Origin: Telluria mixta
GTDB lineage: Bacteria > Pseudomonadota > Gammaproteobacteria > Burkholderiales > Burkholderiaceae_D
NCBI RefSeq assembly: GCF_029223865.1
Contig: NZ_CP119520.1
Coordinates: 7,130,001 to 7,194,000 of the forward strand
Reading direction: 5' to 3'
Length of the DNA stretch: 64,000 nt
The position numbers and the translations under genes are program-made. Below, piece after piece: positions 63,345-64,000 of this stretch. How positions within the stretch are numbered: position 1 is the stretch's first letter; each line of letters opens with the position of its first letter. The notes under the pieces were generated by a model, which saw only the letters and a program-made list of their open reading frames with translations, ran no database searches and was not told the origin of the DNA.

Positions 63345-64000
63345 TCAGGGAGCGAGACCCGCCATCAACGCATCGAGCGTCGCCTGGTCGCGCACCAGGC
63401 TGGTCTTGCGGTCGAAGATGCCGTCCGTCACACCGACGTCCCAGTAGAACGGCAGCACGCCGTTGGCGACGGCCGCCTTGACCACATGGGTATGGTAGTC
63501 ATTGCGCGACTTGAGGTGCAGCGCCAGGGCATCGCCCGTCAGGTTCTTGCGCCGCATGGCGCTGAATTCTCCCAGCACGACGGGAATGCCCTTGTCGACG
63601 AATTTCCGCTTCAGGCTGGCGAACTGCGCATCGACGAACGCTTCCTCGCCAAACGTCGGATTGTGCTTCGTGTCCGTCTTCGAATGGTTGCCCGCGCCCC
63701 AGTAATAGGCCTGGTTGCCCCAGCTTTCGTCCTTGTCCATCATCACGAAATTATACGGGCCATAGAAGTGGATCTCGGCCATCATCCGGCCGGGTACCTT
63801 GTCGGCCGGCAGCGTGTGCATCAGCTTGACCGTCTTGTCGATGTCGGTGTCGGGCCCCTGCACGACCAGCACGCGGTAGGCGTTCCGGCCGCCGGTGGCG
63901 CGCACCGCGTCGACGAAGGTCTGGTGATAGCTCATCAGGACCGTGGCCGCCGGCGCGTTCGGCGCACCCGGTTCGTTGGCGCTGGCAAACATCACGTGCT
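63345..64000 (-). CDS. GH5-like glycoside hydrolase, truncated by the window edge
   Basis: Only the C-terminal 218 or so residues are present; the 5' part is beyond 64000. The acid/base region reads MFASANEPGAPNAPA and the nucleophile Glu lies in PVVLGEFSAMRR. HFYGPYNFVMM holds the family His/Tyr. These are family GH5 (endoglucanase/mannanase) features. It ends ATLDALMAGLAP. It adds to the plant-polysaccharide theme at the other end of the window. Confidence 0.85.
   Translation of the reverse strand, partial: HVMFASANEPGAPNAPAATVLMSYHQTFVDAVRATGGRNAYRVLVVQGPDTDIDKTVKLMHTLPADKVPGRMMAEIHFYGPYNFVMMDKDESWGNQAYYWGAGNHSKTDTKHNPTFGEEAFVDAQFASLKRKFVDKGIPVVLGEFSAMRRKNLTGDALALHLKSRNDYHTHVVKAAVANGVLPFYWDVGVTDGIFDRKTSLVRDQATLDALMAGLAP

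Overview
The window is GC-rich throughout, densely coded, and reads as chromosome from a betaproteobacterium. Protein content points to Oxalobacteraceae, close to Massilia, Telluria or Duganella: carbohydrate-active enzymes with a TonB-dependent receptor, many c-di-GMP proteins, YpfJ, DUF1415 and DUF1289 proteins, and a type 2 LeuA. This placement is inferred from gene content, not from a marker gene. One tRNA-Ser(CGA) and one IS4-family insertion sequence are present. I see no rRNA, CRISPR array or prophage.

Region 1 (1-9614) is a plant hemicellulose (arabinoxylan-like) locus. It holds a broken GH3 remnant, secreted GH51 arabinofuranosidase, GH35-like galactosidase, a frameshifted TonB-dependent receptor, a membrane-anchored AraC-type sensor and a XylR-type regulator. 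A GH36 alpha-galactosidase (44929-47151) and an edge-truncated GH5 enzyme (63345-64000) extend the glycan theme. Region 2 (9842-14864) carries small conserved DUF proteins, an MltD-like lytic transglycosylase, and an RhlE-like DEAD-box helicase behind a long structured leader.

Region 3 (14917-24724) is the most notable metabolic block. senA lies divergent from senB-senC (selenosugar synthase and selenophosphate synthetase), which together make selenoneine. They are followed by leuA, preceded by two tandem leader ORFs, and by a tightly overlapping egtD-egtB-yihY-glycosyltransferase operon. EgtD makes hercynine, the shared substrate for ergothioneine (EgtB) and selenoneine (SenA), so both the sulfur and the selenium antioxidant pathways sit within 10 kb. 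An IS4-family element (24839-26253) with a 10-bp target duplication lies just upstream of egtD. It has landed inside a palindromic repeat.

Region 4 (26349-40280) is regulatory. It includes an ABC ATPase without a permease, a small HTH protein, a histone-H1-like protein, a coupled set of solute-binding protein, hybrid histidine kinase and HD-GYP response regulator, a Ppx/GppA phosphatase, a degenerate GGDEF protein and a CHASE-PAS-GGDEF-EAL protein. Region 5 (40300-54443) holds several very small hydrophilic proteins, cell-wall enzymes (L,D-transpeptidase, M23), secreted M4 and YpfJ peptidases, a zinc alcohol dehydrogenase paired with a natural polyhistidine protein, a PrmC-like methyltransferase and a TDT/SLAC1 transporter.

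Region 6 (61965 down to 54548, minus strand) is a compact operon: ketoacyl synthase, MaoC dehydratase, acyl carrier protein, AurF-like diiron oxygenase, FAD oxidoreductase, alpha/beta hydrolase, FabG reductase and ferredoxin, with a LuxR regulator last. It looks like a private acyl-chain assembly line with oxidative tailoring. I cannot match it to a characterised pathway, and it is the best candidate for an undescribed system. The window closes with tRNA-Ser, a D-lactate dehydrogenase and the GH5 fragment.
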